Shown piece after piece: positions 44,720 through 56,879 of a stretch of 64,000 bases of DNA (its first letter is position 1; each line of letters begins with the position of its first letter). Position numbers and translations under genes: made by a program. The stretch lies in NCBI GenBank assembly GCA_025765615.1, contig JAIVFJ010000153.1, forward strand, positions 1 to 64,000. Direction: 5' to 3'. Source of the stretch: Zopfochytrium polystomum (lineage: Eukaryota > Chytridiomycota > Chytridiomycetes > Chytridiales > Chytridiaceae). The notes beneath the pieces are model-generated. The model was not told the origin of the DNA. It searched no databases and saw only the letters and a program-made list of their open reading frames with translations.

Positions 44720-47640
44720 TGAGTGGGACCTTCTTCAAGAGACGCTGCGGTCGGCTCCCAAGGCATTTTCGTTCATGCTTGGCGAACAGGGCACAGTCAA
44801 GTCTGAGATCTGTGAACTGATTGTCATAGCCACCGCCAACCACACGCCATGGAAGTTCCAGTCCACGCAAGATTCCGTACGCACCGCTCGGCAAGATCAT
44901 TGAGTTCCTCCAAGCGAAGTTGGAGGCAGGGATCATGGAGCCGTGCTTCGGACCTTACTTGGCGTCGTTTTTCGTAGTACCAAAGAAGGACAGTGGGGTT
45001 CGGTTCATCAGGACTTGCAACTGCTGAATTGCGTCACCATCTGAGATGCGAATCCCCCGCGTGTGAACGACATAGTAGAGCAGTATGCTGGCTGCACGAT
45101 CTACTCGCGATTAGATTGCCACTCTTTCTATGACCAGTTTCTCATTGACCCAGCCTGTCGTGACCTCACTGTGATTGAGACGCTGCTGGGGTTGATGCAG
45201 ATGATCACTCTTCCAATGTGGAGGACCAATTCGGTTTCTATAACGCAAATTGCATCAGTAAAGATCCTTCAGCCTTTCATTCCAGCCCACTGCTCTCTGT
45301 ACTTGGATGACTACGTGTTGAAGGGACCAAAAGTGAGAGACACGGAATTCTTGCTGGATGGTGGAGTGTGGTGTCACGCTGTCAGGAACGAAGTCACGTT
45401 TCTGCGCGCTGGAGGCAGACATACTTGGGCATCGGGTCAGCACAGTGGGACGGTCGCCTGGCTGAGCCAAGGCGACGAAGCTGGCTAACTGCGGACCGCT
45501 AGCGAACCCAGACTCACTTGACGCACACACAACGCTGGCTGCTCGCAATCCAATCATACAACCCTGCCTCAGTCCGCCACATCAAGGGGACGCATAACGT
45601 CGTCGCAGCTCTGAGCCAGCGGTTTCTTGAGGATGACGACAGTGAAGACTCGGAGGGCAAGTCAGAGGATCTAGAACAGCACGTCGACAACGTGCTCGGG
45701 CTGAGGAGCAGGCGAGACCTTACAGTCATGAGTTGGAACGTCGACTCAGTCCGGTTGGCAGCACGGCTCCTACCTGGTGGATTTGCCAAGTTCGTACTTG
45801 ATTACAATGTTATCTTCCTTCAGAAGACGCGCCTTGGGCGATGTGGCAGGATTTTATTTCCGTGGTTCGCACACAGGCTGGGATGTGCCATTCCCATCTG
45901 AAGACTCAGCGAAAATGGGCTGTAACAGCGTCGCAGTTTTGGTCAGGTGCGGCGTCTTCCACCTCCATGCACCGTGGCATGTCATCCACTGCTTCCCAGG
46001 GTGGAGCGAGGAGGAGATGGAGGGGCAATATCTGGAGCTGTGGTTTAAGTTGATGGTGCTGATCTCAGTCTACTGCCCTGCAGCCATTTGAGGCTGGGAG
46101 CATCGGATTCCTTACAAGCTGCGATTCTGCTGAGCGCTCCTGGAACACCTCCGAGACTTGCAGCAGGAAGGGGCGACGCTGGTTGTGGGAGCAGACTGGA
46201 ACATCTTGCCAACAGACCTCGACATCCACCCTTCGCTACTCGGCCTCGTCGCGTCAGGGTTCCTTCCAGAGGAGCGGAGTTGGTTTGCAGACCTGACAGC
46301 CACACTCACAGACTGCTTTCGAGCGAAGCAACGCCATCGCGTATCATATGCAACATGGTGGCACTTGGGTCGACAGCGAATTGGGGATTCAGATTCGATG
46401 CAATCCTCGTTTCTCGCTTGGTGACAGTCATCGACACTGACCACATCGAATGGCCTCACTGCTCAGACCACATACCTGTCGTTGCATGCGTGGCGCTGCC
46501 AGACGCACTGGCCGCCCCCTACAACACGGGCAACAACAGTGGGGACGAGAATGATGATGAAGTCGAGCGGAATATCAGGCTGTTGGGGTACTCAGGTAGA
46601 GTTGCACACGTCTGCCGGCTTCTCACAAGCCAACGCCAGAACCCGGTACGACACTACGAGCCCCTTGAGGTTCAACCAGGCTCACTTTATCCCACGCTCT
46701 TTCAGCGATGGCACATAGACTTGGTGATGATGGAGGGAACATGGCGATATTTGGGGCCGTTTGTGGAGGAGGTATCAGGCTGGGTAGAGGCAGCGACATT
46801 TAAGCACAAGTTGGCGGAGCCCATAGTGAAGGCCCTTGCACAGGAGGTCTTCTCCTGATTTGAGGTTCTGCAGAGATTGTCATTGACAGCGACAAGCTTG
46901 ATGGGAATGAGCAAGGAGGAGTTGCAGAGCGGATGGAATTCCACGTTAGGGTGACTATGGCCTACGGGCAGCAGGCAAATGGGAAGGTTGAGAGGGCTAA
47001 CAAGCTGATTGTTGCGGCAATCTCAAAGGCCTGTGAGCATAATGCTCGTCAGTGGCACCAGCACCTTGAGGCAGCTCTTTATGCAACTTGCTGCACAACC
47101 TCAAAGACAACAGGGATGAGCCTGTTTCAGCTGGTGTTTGGCCAGGACCCTGTCCTGCCAGTCGAATACTTCATTGAAACAGCGTCGACAGTTAGATGGC
47201 AGCGCACGTCAACGGCCAAGCTTCCAGCAAAATGCATCGAGATGCTTGACCGCTCAGAGGAGCTTGTTGAGCTAGTGCGGAAACGCATCAGCACTGCACA
47301 CAAGAGGCGTGCGGAGCAGTTTGATCACAATCACCACCTGCGACCGCAGTCGGAGGTCATCAAGGAGGGTGATTTGGTTGTGGTGTGGGGCTTGAAGTTG
47401 GACAATATGATGGGTGGGAAGCTGGACTGGCGATATTTTGGGCAATTCTGGGTCACATTAGGTTGGGTCCAACTCGTTCTACCTCGCTGAGCTGGACAGT
47501 GCCAATCTTCAGCGCCCATTCAAGGATCGCAGTTGCAACTTTATCGGAAATGGGACGGGGACCCAGAGGGGGTACTTAACGTTGCGTTGGACAACGAGGA
47601 CGCTGTGGATCTGGAGGATGAAGACGAGTGGAACCAGTGA
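44720..47640 (+). mobile_element. Decayed Ty3-type pol with an EEP nuclease domain between RNase H and integrase
   Basis: Successive blocks are as follows. The pre-RT linker (RSAPKAFSFMLGEQGT, about 44735-44790) is followed by RT (IIEFLQAKLEAGIMEP; PRVNDIVEQYAG; DPACRDLTVIETLLGLMQM; LYLDDYVLKGPK, about 44898-45340). The RNase H C-terminus (SYNPASVRHIKGTHNVVAAL, about 45550-45610) leads into an EEP/AP-endonuclease domain (45727-46500). The integrase core (FQRWHIDLVMM; VSGWVEAATF; YGQQANGKVERANK; about 46590-47340) and tail (VIKEGDLVVVWGLK) complete it. Several frameshifts and stops show decay. RNase H and EEP share one open frame (45518-45901), as do EEP and integrase (46088-46858). The element's own LTRs were not identified. 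Confidence 0.8.
45727..46500 (+). pseudogene. EEP (AP-endonuclease-like) domain inside the Ty3 pol
   Basis: Motifs of the endonuclease/exonuclease/phosphatase superfamily appear in order. The first is MSWNVDSVRL (substrate-binding Asn). The Mg-binding strand is IFLQKTRLG, with Lys (codon 45824-45826) where Glu is catalytic. SVYCPAAI follows, then LVVGADWNILP (GDxN-type, 46180-46206), SYATWW, FRFDAILVS and finally SDHIPVV (catalytic Asp-His, 46463-46483). Two frameshifts split it. Such a domain belongs to APE-class LINE elements or cellular nucleases and is not a normal part of Ty3 pol. Confidence 0.75.
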
Positions 47641-48077
47641 GGACACTGGCGCTCGTTCTGCTGGAGGGTTTCCGAGATGTGGAAGCGTGGGTCGCTTCCT
47701 TGGTTTCTGGGGGGCTTTCTGTCTGGGTTTTCCGACAGCTTCCTGTTTGGGGGCCCCGCTTTTGTCAGTTTGTGTCTTCATTTACCCACTGTGTCTTGTG
47801 TCCACTCCCACGTAACGCTTTTCTCTGCCTCCACGTGGCTGCTTTTTTTCTTCTCTCTTCTTCTTCTTTGGTCGTTGCCTTTTTCTTCCTGCTTGCCGTT
47901 CGTTGGTCGTTTTTAACACAATCTTGTCACCCACCTTCCTGCCATCTGGTCGTCCCACGCCACGAGCCCTACGCCCCACATCGTCCCATCCTCGTGAGGC
48001 GCTACTTTTGCCCTGGGGGTTGCACGCCCATTTTTCCAGCAGGGGTTTGGGAGCTACGCCCCAGGCTTCCACAACAG
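47641..48077. other. 3' part of the composite insertion, no gene
   Basis: T- and C-rich sequence after the integrase tail. No LTR partner was found. It ends at the inverted R1 terminus. Confidence 0.35.
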
Positions 48078-48178
48078 AGTTTTCTCTTTCTCTCCAAGTT
48101 GGGGAGAAGGACCACAGACGCACATCTCCACTTCATTCACTCCTTCCACTCACTCACTCAGAGTAGACTGTTTACACG
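48078..48178 (-). repeat. R1 terminal repeat, inverted copy
   Basis: Read on the minus strand it begins GTAAACAGTCTACTCTGAG and ends near GAGAAAGAGAAAACTCTGTTG, matching the first ~100 bp of 42895 and 62140. Beyond this it is unrelated to them. Together with 42895 it forms inverted termini around 5.3 kb. Confidence 0.75.
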
Positions 48179-48394
48179 GCCATAATGTGGACGCTAGAAG
48201 AGCCCAGAGACAAAGTGTTGGAAAGAAATCTGTCAATCCCAAAGACTCCTGGTGGAAGAATATGTTGCATTCATCATATTCTGCGCCAGTTCTTTTTCAG
48301 TAATGGCATACAAAAGTTTGCATTCCTCAATGATGGGATAATGACTCAAATCTTTTCACTTCTACAAAAAAAAAATATAGTTAAGGTATGATTT

Positions 48395-48706
48395 CCGCCT
48401 CTCTGTCAGGAGCATGGCAGGACAGGGCAAGGCAGACAAGGAACTGAGAGGAGTGATGATTGAATTGTAAACAATAATTCACTTGAGGAATGGGACAGGT
48501 CTCCCATTCCCCATTTTTTAACCTTTTGAGAGTCTTCCTTGTCAAAACTCAAAGAAAGTTCCAGAAAGAACAATTAATAATGCAATGATACCAATGATAC
48601 CAATGAGACCAACGACAAACAACAAGACAAGTCAGAAAGACAAGAAGGTTCCAGGAAGGAATGTTCTAGAAGGTTCCAGAAGTTTCCAGAGGGTGATTCA
48701 TACTGT
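48395..48706 (-). repeat. Solo LTR of the Gypsy element
   Basis: The inverse complement matches the 5' LTR at 4166-4473 over its whole length, including the GGAACCTTCT-type blocks and the GGTATCATTGGTATCATTG tandem. The TATA box is degraded (TTTAACCTTTTG on the plus strand). There is no internal sequence, so it is a product of LTR-LTR recombination. A clear 5-bp target duplication was not seen. Confidence 0.8.
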
Positions 48707-48714
48707 CAGAGGAG

Positions 48715-49165
48715 GAGAATACTCTGGTGGTGCTTGGTAGTGGGACCAAATTCTTTTCCAATCCCACCACTTCTTCCCACCTTTGTGGTTGGCACACTCC
48801 CAATTTGAGATTTTGTCAGGCAGTCAAAAAGCACCTGCTCGTTCTCAAAGTCCTTGACATTGATGAATACAGAATGTCCAAGCAGAACCCAACAGGGGAG
48901 CCACCACAAAGGAGAGACAAGGAGTGAGTGCAGTGTGGCTCTTGTTGCCCAAAACTTGTTTCACACTAACTTTTCTCTTTCCCTTTTAGTTTTTTCCCTC
49001 CCATCAAAATGCAGTAATGTCCAGCCTGTGCACAGATAGTGGCCAGCCAATGGCAGCTGCAGTCCAAAGTGAGGTCACCAACCTCAGAAACCGTGTGGGA
49101 CTGAGATGTAATTGCTGCTGTTAACATGTACGGCATCCTTCAATTTCTTGTACACAGAGGTGTTG
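48715..49165 (+). pseudogene. Fanzor/TnpB-like C-terminal remnant
   Basis: The frame from about 48722 reads VVLGSGTKFF, then VKKHLLVLKVLDIDEYRMSK, the block that precedes the zinc finger of Fanzor/TnpB proteins (consensus DEYRTSxxC). The frame ends at a TGA that overlaps a good splice donor (GA|GTGAGT, 48923), and a pyrimidine-rich acceptor lies at 48989. Beyond it, one frame reads VWD, stop, DVIAAVNMYGIL, which matches the RuvC-III block WNRDVNAAxNM with its catalytic Asp. CPACA may be a trace of the finger. The N-terminal part is lost or lies beyond the solo LTR. Family call is moderate. Confidence 0.5.
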
Positions 49166-49714
<549 letters not shown>

Positions 49715-50244
49715 ATGTCCGCAGCGGCCTCGGCGAGCTCGCCGTCGCAGCAGCGGCGCCGGCCGCCGCCGCCGCTCGACCCCAACGCCGTCGCCGCGTT
49801 CAACGCCGTCGTCGCCGCCGCCGCCGCCACCACCGCCACAGCGACATCATCATCTACCACCGCCGGCCCGTCCACGAGCATCACCACATCCTCCCTCGCG
49901 CAGCAGCAGCAGCAGGCCTTCTTTGCCAGCAACTCATCTGCGTCGTCCGACTCTGCCGCCGACGGAGGCGTCGGGCAGCAGCAGGCTCAGCCGACGGACT
50001 TCGGCGCGTACGGCCGCACCCTGTCCCGCGGCCGCTTCGCCGCTGCCGCCGCCTCCTCTGGAAGCGAGTACCGCGACAGGGACCGTGATCGGGACGGGGT
50101 CCGCGGACGCTCTGCGGGCGGCGATGCGGGCGGCGTCGGGCGGTCGGACGCAGAGATGCGGGCTGGGGAGAGGAGGAGGGATCCGTCAAGAGGCCCGGCG
50201 GGGGAACGAGAGGTGAGGTTTTTTGCGGCCCTTTTGGCGTCTGG

Positions 50245-50323
<79 letters not shown>

Positions 50324-53300
50324 CTTGCTTTCACCCAAGCCCTTCAACCTGAATGACTTCTCCAGATTTCCGTAGCTTCGGCTCTCTCAGCACCAGGTGC
50401 TTTTTTGTTCTGATTGATTTTTCTCTTTCTCTATTTTTGCGCCCCGTCATGTGTCCCCGCAACAGGAACGGTTTCGAGCGGGTAGAGAGCGGGCGCAGAG
50501 CAGAGAGCGAGTTGGAGGGGAGCGGTTCAACGCAGGAACAGATCGGGACGGCGGCAGAGATCGCAGCCGCGATCTGGCGGATGCGGACGGCGCTCGGAGG
50601 ACGACAGGCCCGCGGGAACGGGACAGATCTATGGCGCGAAATGAGGACGGCCGCGGGTTGGAGGTGAGAGAATGGTTGTGCTTTCGCTTTGCTGAACCGT
50701 CGTTGTCGGCTCATTGCGTGCGTTTTTGCTTTCGTTTTTGTTGCATATGTTTCTGCAGAAGAGCAGGTCCGAGAGTCGCCGAGGTGGAGGCGGCGGTGCC
50801 GCCATCGCCGATTTGATGAAGGACCTCGACAGCTTTGCAGTCGAGGACCGAGCCGAGCGGACCAAAGTTGAATCCCCACCACCCCTTTCCACAACGCCTT
50901 CTTCCTCTGCCGACCCTCTTCCGCGACAAGGAGGGTCCAGTTCTCGCATCCAAATATCCGCGCGCGGCTCCTCTAGGAAAATAAACACACTAAGAGCCGA
51001 GGACTTGCGCGGGGCGCGGGAGTCTGGGGAGACGACCGCCAATGACGCCGTTTCCGAATCTGGAACGAGTTCTCGGAGCAGATCGGTCGAACGCGGTCGG
51101 AACGAGGGGTCGGCTTCAGCTTCAACGTCAGGTCGACTGCTTGGTACTTCTCGGGAGCGCTACGGGACCCTGGACTCGGCGCGCTCCGCTCGACCCACCC
51201 CCATCCTCGACGAAGACGGAAGATCTGCCTTGGGCTTCGCCTACCCCCAACGAAAGCGTAACGGCAGTCAGTCCTCCTCTTCGGTTACAGCTTTTGAGGC
51301 TGTGACCGTCGAACCCGCAGCCATTGTATCGATGCTTCCGGATGCACTCAATGACTCGAAAACATATCCCGTCTTACCCCCAGAACGCATTGAAGACCGC
51401 CGAAGAGAGTTTGCAGTGCTTTCTTCTCAAGTATCTTCACTCCAGAACCGGCTTACGCTAGAGTCGAGGATTCGTGAAGCCGCACTCAATCTCGCGAAAT
51501 CCACAGCGTCAGGCGATCGAGCGCAGGCAAAGGCAACACAAGAGCAGCTTTCCGCGGCGAATCGAAAAGTAGACTCGATCGCCACGGAGCTGTGGAAGGC
51601 GACCGGAAAGCTGATGGAGGTCGAACGCAGCGTGCTGAAACACACGTCCGCGGTACTCCGGTTTTGCGTGAGCAAGGAAACTGATGGAACACGGGGAACG
51701 ACGAGCCCGTCCGTGGCGGACAAGGTCAAGCTCGAGTCCGCCGAGACAAAAGTCAAGGAGTACGAGCGGGAAATCTCGGTTCTCAAATCGACAATATCGC
51801 GGCTCGAAACCGACTTTACGGACGCGAAAACCGAACTCTCCAAGGAGCAGGAAACATCCCGGAAGGCTGAACGGGCGGCCGCCGACAATGATCGCATCAT
51901 CCGGAGTCTGGAGGCGGAGCTGAAAGATTTGCAGTTAAAAGCGGTGGCCGCCGAATCCCCAATGGGCACCACGGAGGCAAACCGGATCAAGCTCGACCTA
52001 GCGACCTATAGAGCAGAGATATCTGCAAATCAGGAGGACCTTGCGCTGGCACGCGACAGGATTGAAAAACAGCAGGCTGCCATGGATGAGCTTTTGCAGA
52101 CTGTCGAGGAAAAAGACCGCATCATTGCAAACCTTTTGAGCGAGTTGGAGGAAGTCACAAATATGCTGGAGATGAAAAGCGCGGCAAAGGACGCGCTCAT
52201 GTCGGCTGGCGTGGCCGCTCCGACGCTGGGTTCCGCCCAATCCTCTGCCGTCGAGAAGCAGCTGAGGGCGCAGATCGCGGCACTTGAAGCAGAGCTTCGA
52301 GAAGCTACAAAGGCGATTTCCCAAGGCGGTTCCCGGTCCTCCATCATCTTGCGAGAAAAGGTGGCTCAGCAAGTGAACGTGCAAACCGAGAGCGTCCGGT
52401 CGCTCCTGACGAAGCAGCTGAAAGACGCAATCGCAGAACGCGAGAAATTGAAGTCGCAGCTGGCATCCGAGCGATCCCGTGCGATGGATCTTGAGTTTGA
52501 AATGGACGATCTCAGAGATCGCGCAGCCAAGGCAGAGTCCAAATCTCCGGCCCTGGGGGCAACGTCGCGACGAGAATTCGTCTCAGAGGGAGACATGAAG
52601 GCACTAGAGCAGTTGCACCGTGATCTACCGCCACTCGGAGGCAACTCCCGCAGCCCCGCGCGAGGAGGCGGGGGGAATCCGTTGGAGATGGGAGACCTGT
52701 CAACACCCTTCACCGTCGGTTCGCTGGTAGCCAAAGCAAACCGCGTTTTGTCCGACACACGCGATCTAGCCCGCGCCCTCGACGCGTCGTCCAATGACCT
52801 CCGCGAAGCTCGGGAAGGCGTGGAGGCTGCCCAGCGCGCCTCCGACGCACTCCAAAGCGAACTGCGCCGAGCACGGGACGACGCCGCGGAATCAGCTCGC
52901 GCCGCCGAGTCCGCCGAGCGCGACCTCCGGACGCAGCTCCGCGCGGCCGAGCGCGCCGTCGATCGCCTCCGCGAGGACCTTGCGGAGGCGGAGGAACGCG
53001 GCCGCCAGGCTGAAAACCTTGCGAGCCTCGGTTCGTCGGCGGCCAGCCGCAAGGTCGAGCAGCTGCAGTCGGCGCACGCGCGGGAACTGGCGGCGGCCGC
53101 GGAGCGGGCTGACCGACGGGTCGCCGAGGCGGAGCGCACGCTGGCCGACAGCGTCGCCGCAGCCGAGGCGCGGGTGGCCGAGAAGGACAAGGAGCTGGAC
53201 GAGATGAGGCGGTTCGTCGAGTCTGAGAAGGCCGCGGTGAGAGCGTCCGAAGCGATCCTGCGCGACCGGCTTCGCGACGCCGAGGTGCGAGCGCGGAGAG

Positions 53301-55217
53301 ACGTGGAAGATGCGGAGGAGCGGGCGAAGCGCGAGCTGTCCTCCGCCATCGAAGTCGAGCGGTCGCGGTCGGCGCGCTTGCGCGACGAGCTCGAGAAGGA
53401 AATCGCCGAGCTGGAGCGGCAGCTGGATGAAGCGACTGCGGCGGCGGAGGCTGACGCGGCTAGACGCATTCAGGAGGTGGAATCGCGGTGCCAGCGCGAC
53501 ATGCAGCGGAAGATAGAGGCGGCCGAGAACGAGTGCCGGTCCCAACTGGAAGACGAGCGGGAGGCGTTCCGAGCTGACTTGAATGCCGCGGAGCAGGCTC
53601 ACGGCGCGGAGCTCGACCGCGTTCGCGGTCAGCTCTCTCGCGAACACCGTCAAAACATGGCGGATCTGGAGGCCCGCTTGACCAGCGAGAAATCTGCCCT
53701 AGAGAAGGAACTGATGATGCGCGCGGCCAGCGAGGCCGAGTCTTTAAGGTCCAAGCACCAAGCGACCGTCGATCAGCTCCAGTCCCGGCACGATGACGAA
53801 GTCCGCAGGCTGCGCGACGAATACGAAAGGGAAAGGGACGATCTGAAAGGTCGCGTTGCGCGCGCCGAGGCGACCTTGCTCACTGTCAAGGGCCAGTTCT
53901 TTGAGGATCGCGAGAAGCTCAACGAAACCATCGACCGGCTGAACGAAAAAGTTCGGCAATTGCGCCAAGCAGAGCAGGACGCCGTGGCGGCGACGGCCGC
54001 CGCCCAGCGCGACGCGGATGCGACGATCGACAAGCTCCGCGACGACCTTCTCTCCGCCAGGGCGGACGCCGACCGCGCGCGCGATGAGGCTTCCCGAAAC
54101 GCGCGGGACGCCGCGCAAGCCGAGCAGCGCCACCGTCAGCAGCTCGCCACCGTCGAGTCCGAGTGCGCGGCGCGCGTGGCCGAGCTCGAGGCGCACCTCG
54201 AGGACTTTGAGGCCGTGCGGCTCGAGCTGGCGTCCGTCGAGCGCGACTACATCGCCGAGCTGTCAAAGTACGATTCGGAGAAGATGACCATGGAGCGGTC
54301 CGTGAAGGAGTCTCGCGAGGCCCAGGCGGCGCTGCGGTCGCAGCTCGAAACGCTGCAGAAGCGGCTGGACCAGTCGCAGCGCGAGGTGCAGGAGGCTCGC
54401 AGCGCGTCGGCCCGCCGGGACCCGGAGCAGGACAGGGCCGCGCAAATGGAGATGGAGCGCATGCAGAGAACGATCGTGGAGCTCAAGACGTCCAAGAACG
54501 AGTTGCTGCAAGAACTGGACGACCAGGTGTTGCGGTTTCAGGCAGCGCAGGCGGAGTCGTCAAAAATCCAGCGGGAATACGAAAAGGTTTGCCCCCCCGA
54601 CGAGCAGAACCTGTCCTGTTCCCTCAAAACACCAATTTTTTTTTTCCCCTCTTGCCCCATGTTTCTTTCATTTTTCTTCGGTGACTTGCCTGATCATTTG
54701 CACCCCAGGTCCTCCGAAATGTTCGCGACTGGGACGCGGAGCGGAAGCGCTACGAAACGACTTTATCGTCGCAGCGCCAGGAGATTTCGACGCTCCAAGC
54801 GCGCCTGCAAGACTTGAACGTCGACAGACTCGGAACCACTTCGTCCCCAACAGATACCCCAAGCACGCAGAAGTTGCGGGCAGAGTTCCGCAAAATGGTC
54901 GCGGTAAGTCGCTTCAACCAGTTTATGCCCTCTCCCCGCCCCCTCCACTCCCTCTTGCATCCTTTACTTGTGTTTTCCTTTTTTTTTCTTTTCTCCTTTT
55001 TTTTTTTTCTTATTTCATTTTGGTGCAGGACCTTCGAAACGATTACGCCGGCCAGCTGCAGCGCGAAGCAGCCACGATCTCGCAGTTGGAAAGCCAGCTG
55101 CGCCAGGCCAGCCGGCAACGTGACGCAGACCTGCTCAACTCTCACGATCTCGGTACCCAAACCGTGCTCAAGTGGGTCACCGGCGAAGACCCCCAACGTA
55201 TCTATTACGGGGTTTAA
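49715..55217 (+). CDS. Large coiled-coil protein, 1,635 aa
   Basis: Exons are 49715-50212, 50466-50663, 50759-54586, 54709-54903 and 55029-55217; all introns are GT-AG in phase 0. Residues 1-380 are disordered: Ser/Ala/Pro-rich, poly-Gln, and an Arg/Asp run (RDRDRDRDGVRGR). From about residue 420 to the end the protein is nearly continuous heptad coiled coil, very rich in Ala, Arg, Glu and Asp, broken by a Gly/Pro linker around SPARGGGGNPLEMGD. It resembles myosin-tail, rootletin or Hook-type scaffold proteins in composition only. No motor, kinase or known targeting domain is seen. The short C-terminal end (GEDPQRIYYGV) is not coiled. A structural or cytoskeletal scaffold is a reasonable inference, not a demonstrated role. 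Confidence 0.8.
50251..50325. repeat. CT microsatellite in intron 1
   Basis: A (CT)n run of about 75 bp lies within the intron 50213-50465, just downstream of the 5' splice site. Confidence 0.9.
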
Positions 55218-56849
55218 ACGCCCGCGTGCGCCTTAACGGGGGGGTATCTCTATTGTTTATGTGAAGTTGTTTTTTTTTCACTTTTTTTTCCCCGTCGTGC
55301 GCGGCCTTTGGTCTTTGCGTTACATGTTCCCACTTGGCTCCTCCACCATTTCATTGTATCTTATTTTTTGTTCCCGTGTCGTTTTCTCACCCCCGTTTCT
55401 GTCTCACTCTTGGATCGCGTTGTGTGGAAGCGGTCACTTTTTTCCCTTCTCACTGATGAATTTTTCACCTCGTGGGGACACTGTTTTGTTAGAGCTCGTT
55501 CCCGTCTGCTCCGCCTCTCACCTCTCTCTCTCTGCTCCAGTCAAATGCATGGCATTCGGCCGTATATTACCAGCCCATGTGGCATGATTTGTTACCCCAT
55601 CGCAGCCTCACCATTGTTCTACATCCCGCCGTCAGCTTTCCAACACCCTTTACAACGTTGTTATTTTTTTTTCTTGTCAGCCATCGATCTCTTCCAATTT
55701 GTTGTCACCCGTTTACTCATTCGCGAGGTAATCATAAGATAACGCCACTTGGTTGTGTGGGAGGGGGGGAGGGGGCAACTAATGATGAGGCGGCAGGGGC
55801 AGGAGCGGAAAAACGGAAGAAAGAAAAAGGAAATCAACTTCGTCCGATACTTGCTTTCTTCCCCTCTCCATTATGATCCCAAATATAAAAGAATACCGTA
55901 CGGGAAAATTCCCAAGGCAGTGAAAGATCAGCATGATTTTTCTTTTTTGGTGGCTGGATGAGCTGGCCCCTCTTTTCCCCCAGGACGTAATTCAGCGAAA
56001 AGTAGCGCTTCCTTTTTGGCCCAGCCAAGATTGGACCTCTAGCTGCAAAAATTTTCAACTTCGATTTTCTCGGCGATTCTCACATCAACCCTCTCTAACA
56101 AAACCGATTCCAGATGCGATTAGCTGCTAACGCTTTCCTTGCGGCTTTTTCCGTGCTCGTTGTTTGACTTTTTAAACTTTCGCTTTTGAGAGGGTTGACT
56201 ACCCCTATTATATTCTCGTTCTTCACTTGAATCTACCAGTGTGTTCCACGCCCCAAACTGTTTTTTTTTTTCTTTGTTTTTTCAGTGTCTTGAAAATTCA
56301 AATTTACCTGGAGTATTGCTCAAAATGTCGTCCCCACCCCAAAAAGAAATTCATCGCCCATATTCATCGTCAGATCTCCAGACAGACCCAAACCAGAGTT
56401 TTAAGCAGCATGGGGATTGTCCATCAGCGTTTCGTCTGTCTGGCAGATCATACACGACTATGGCTACACACAAAAGGTGAGCAATCACAATGCAACGTCC
56501 ACGCAGAGGGCACAGGCAGGGTTGGTGTGGAAACCATGGTCTGCAGAACAGGATCACTACTCCACTGCATGATATACGCTGCACTGCGCGCCGCATGCGC
56601 ACGCTGTCGCCCTGCTTGTGCACTCCCTCGCACGCTCCACACGCCCACCACACAGCCGACACCACCAGGTTGGCTGTCTGGCTGTGCAACTGCAATGCTG
56701 CTGCACTCCACTGTTGCTGTGGCATTCTGAACATTGTCGTCAGCTTTGTCCTCTGTGGTTGGCCTTGCCAGTCGCAGCTGGACCAAGAAGGGCACCTGCA
56801 TCATGGGCAGTGCATCATACAAACGCAAACTTCTCGCAGTTTTCTTCCC
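55218..56849. other. 3' flank and non-coding DNA
   Basis: T-rich sequence follows the coiled-coil gene (55265-55720). From about 56200 base composition shifts to the AT-rich style of the repeat region. ORFs here show no domain. Confidence 0.4.
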
Positions 56850-56879
56850 CTCAACATCCCTAACAAAATCTAACCCAAT

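Noticed and set aside
50714..54817. Single 1,367-codon ORF as the whole coiled-coil gene
   Set aside because: Its first residues lie in an intron and its end reads through a donor; exons on both sides extend the coil in frame.
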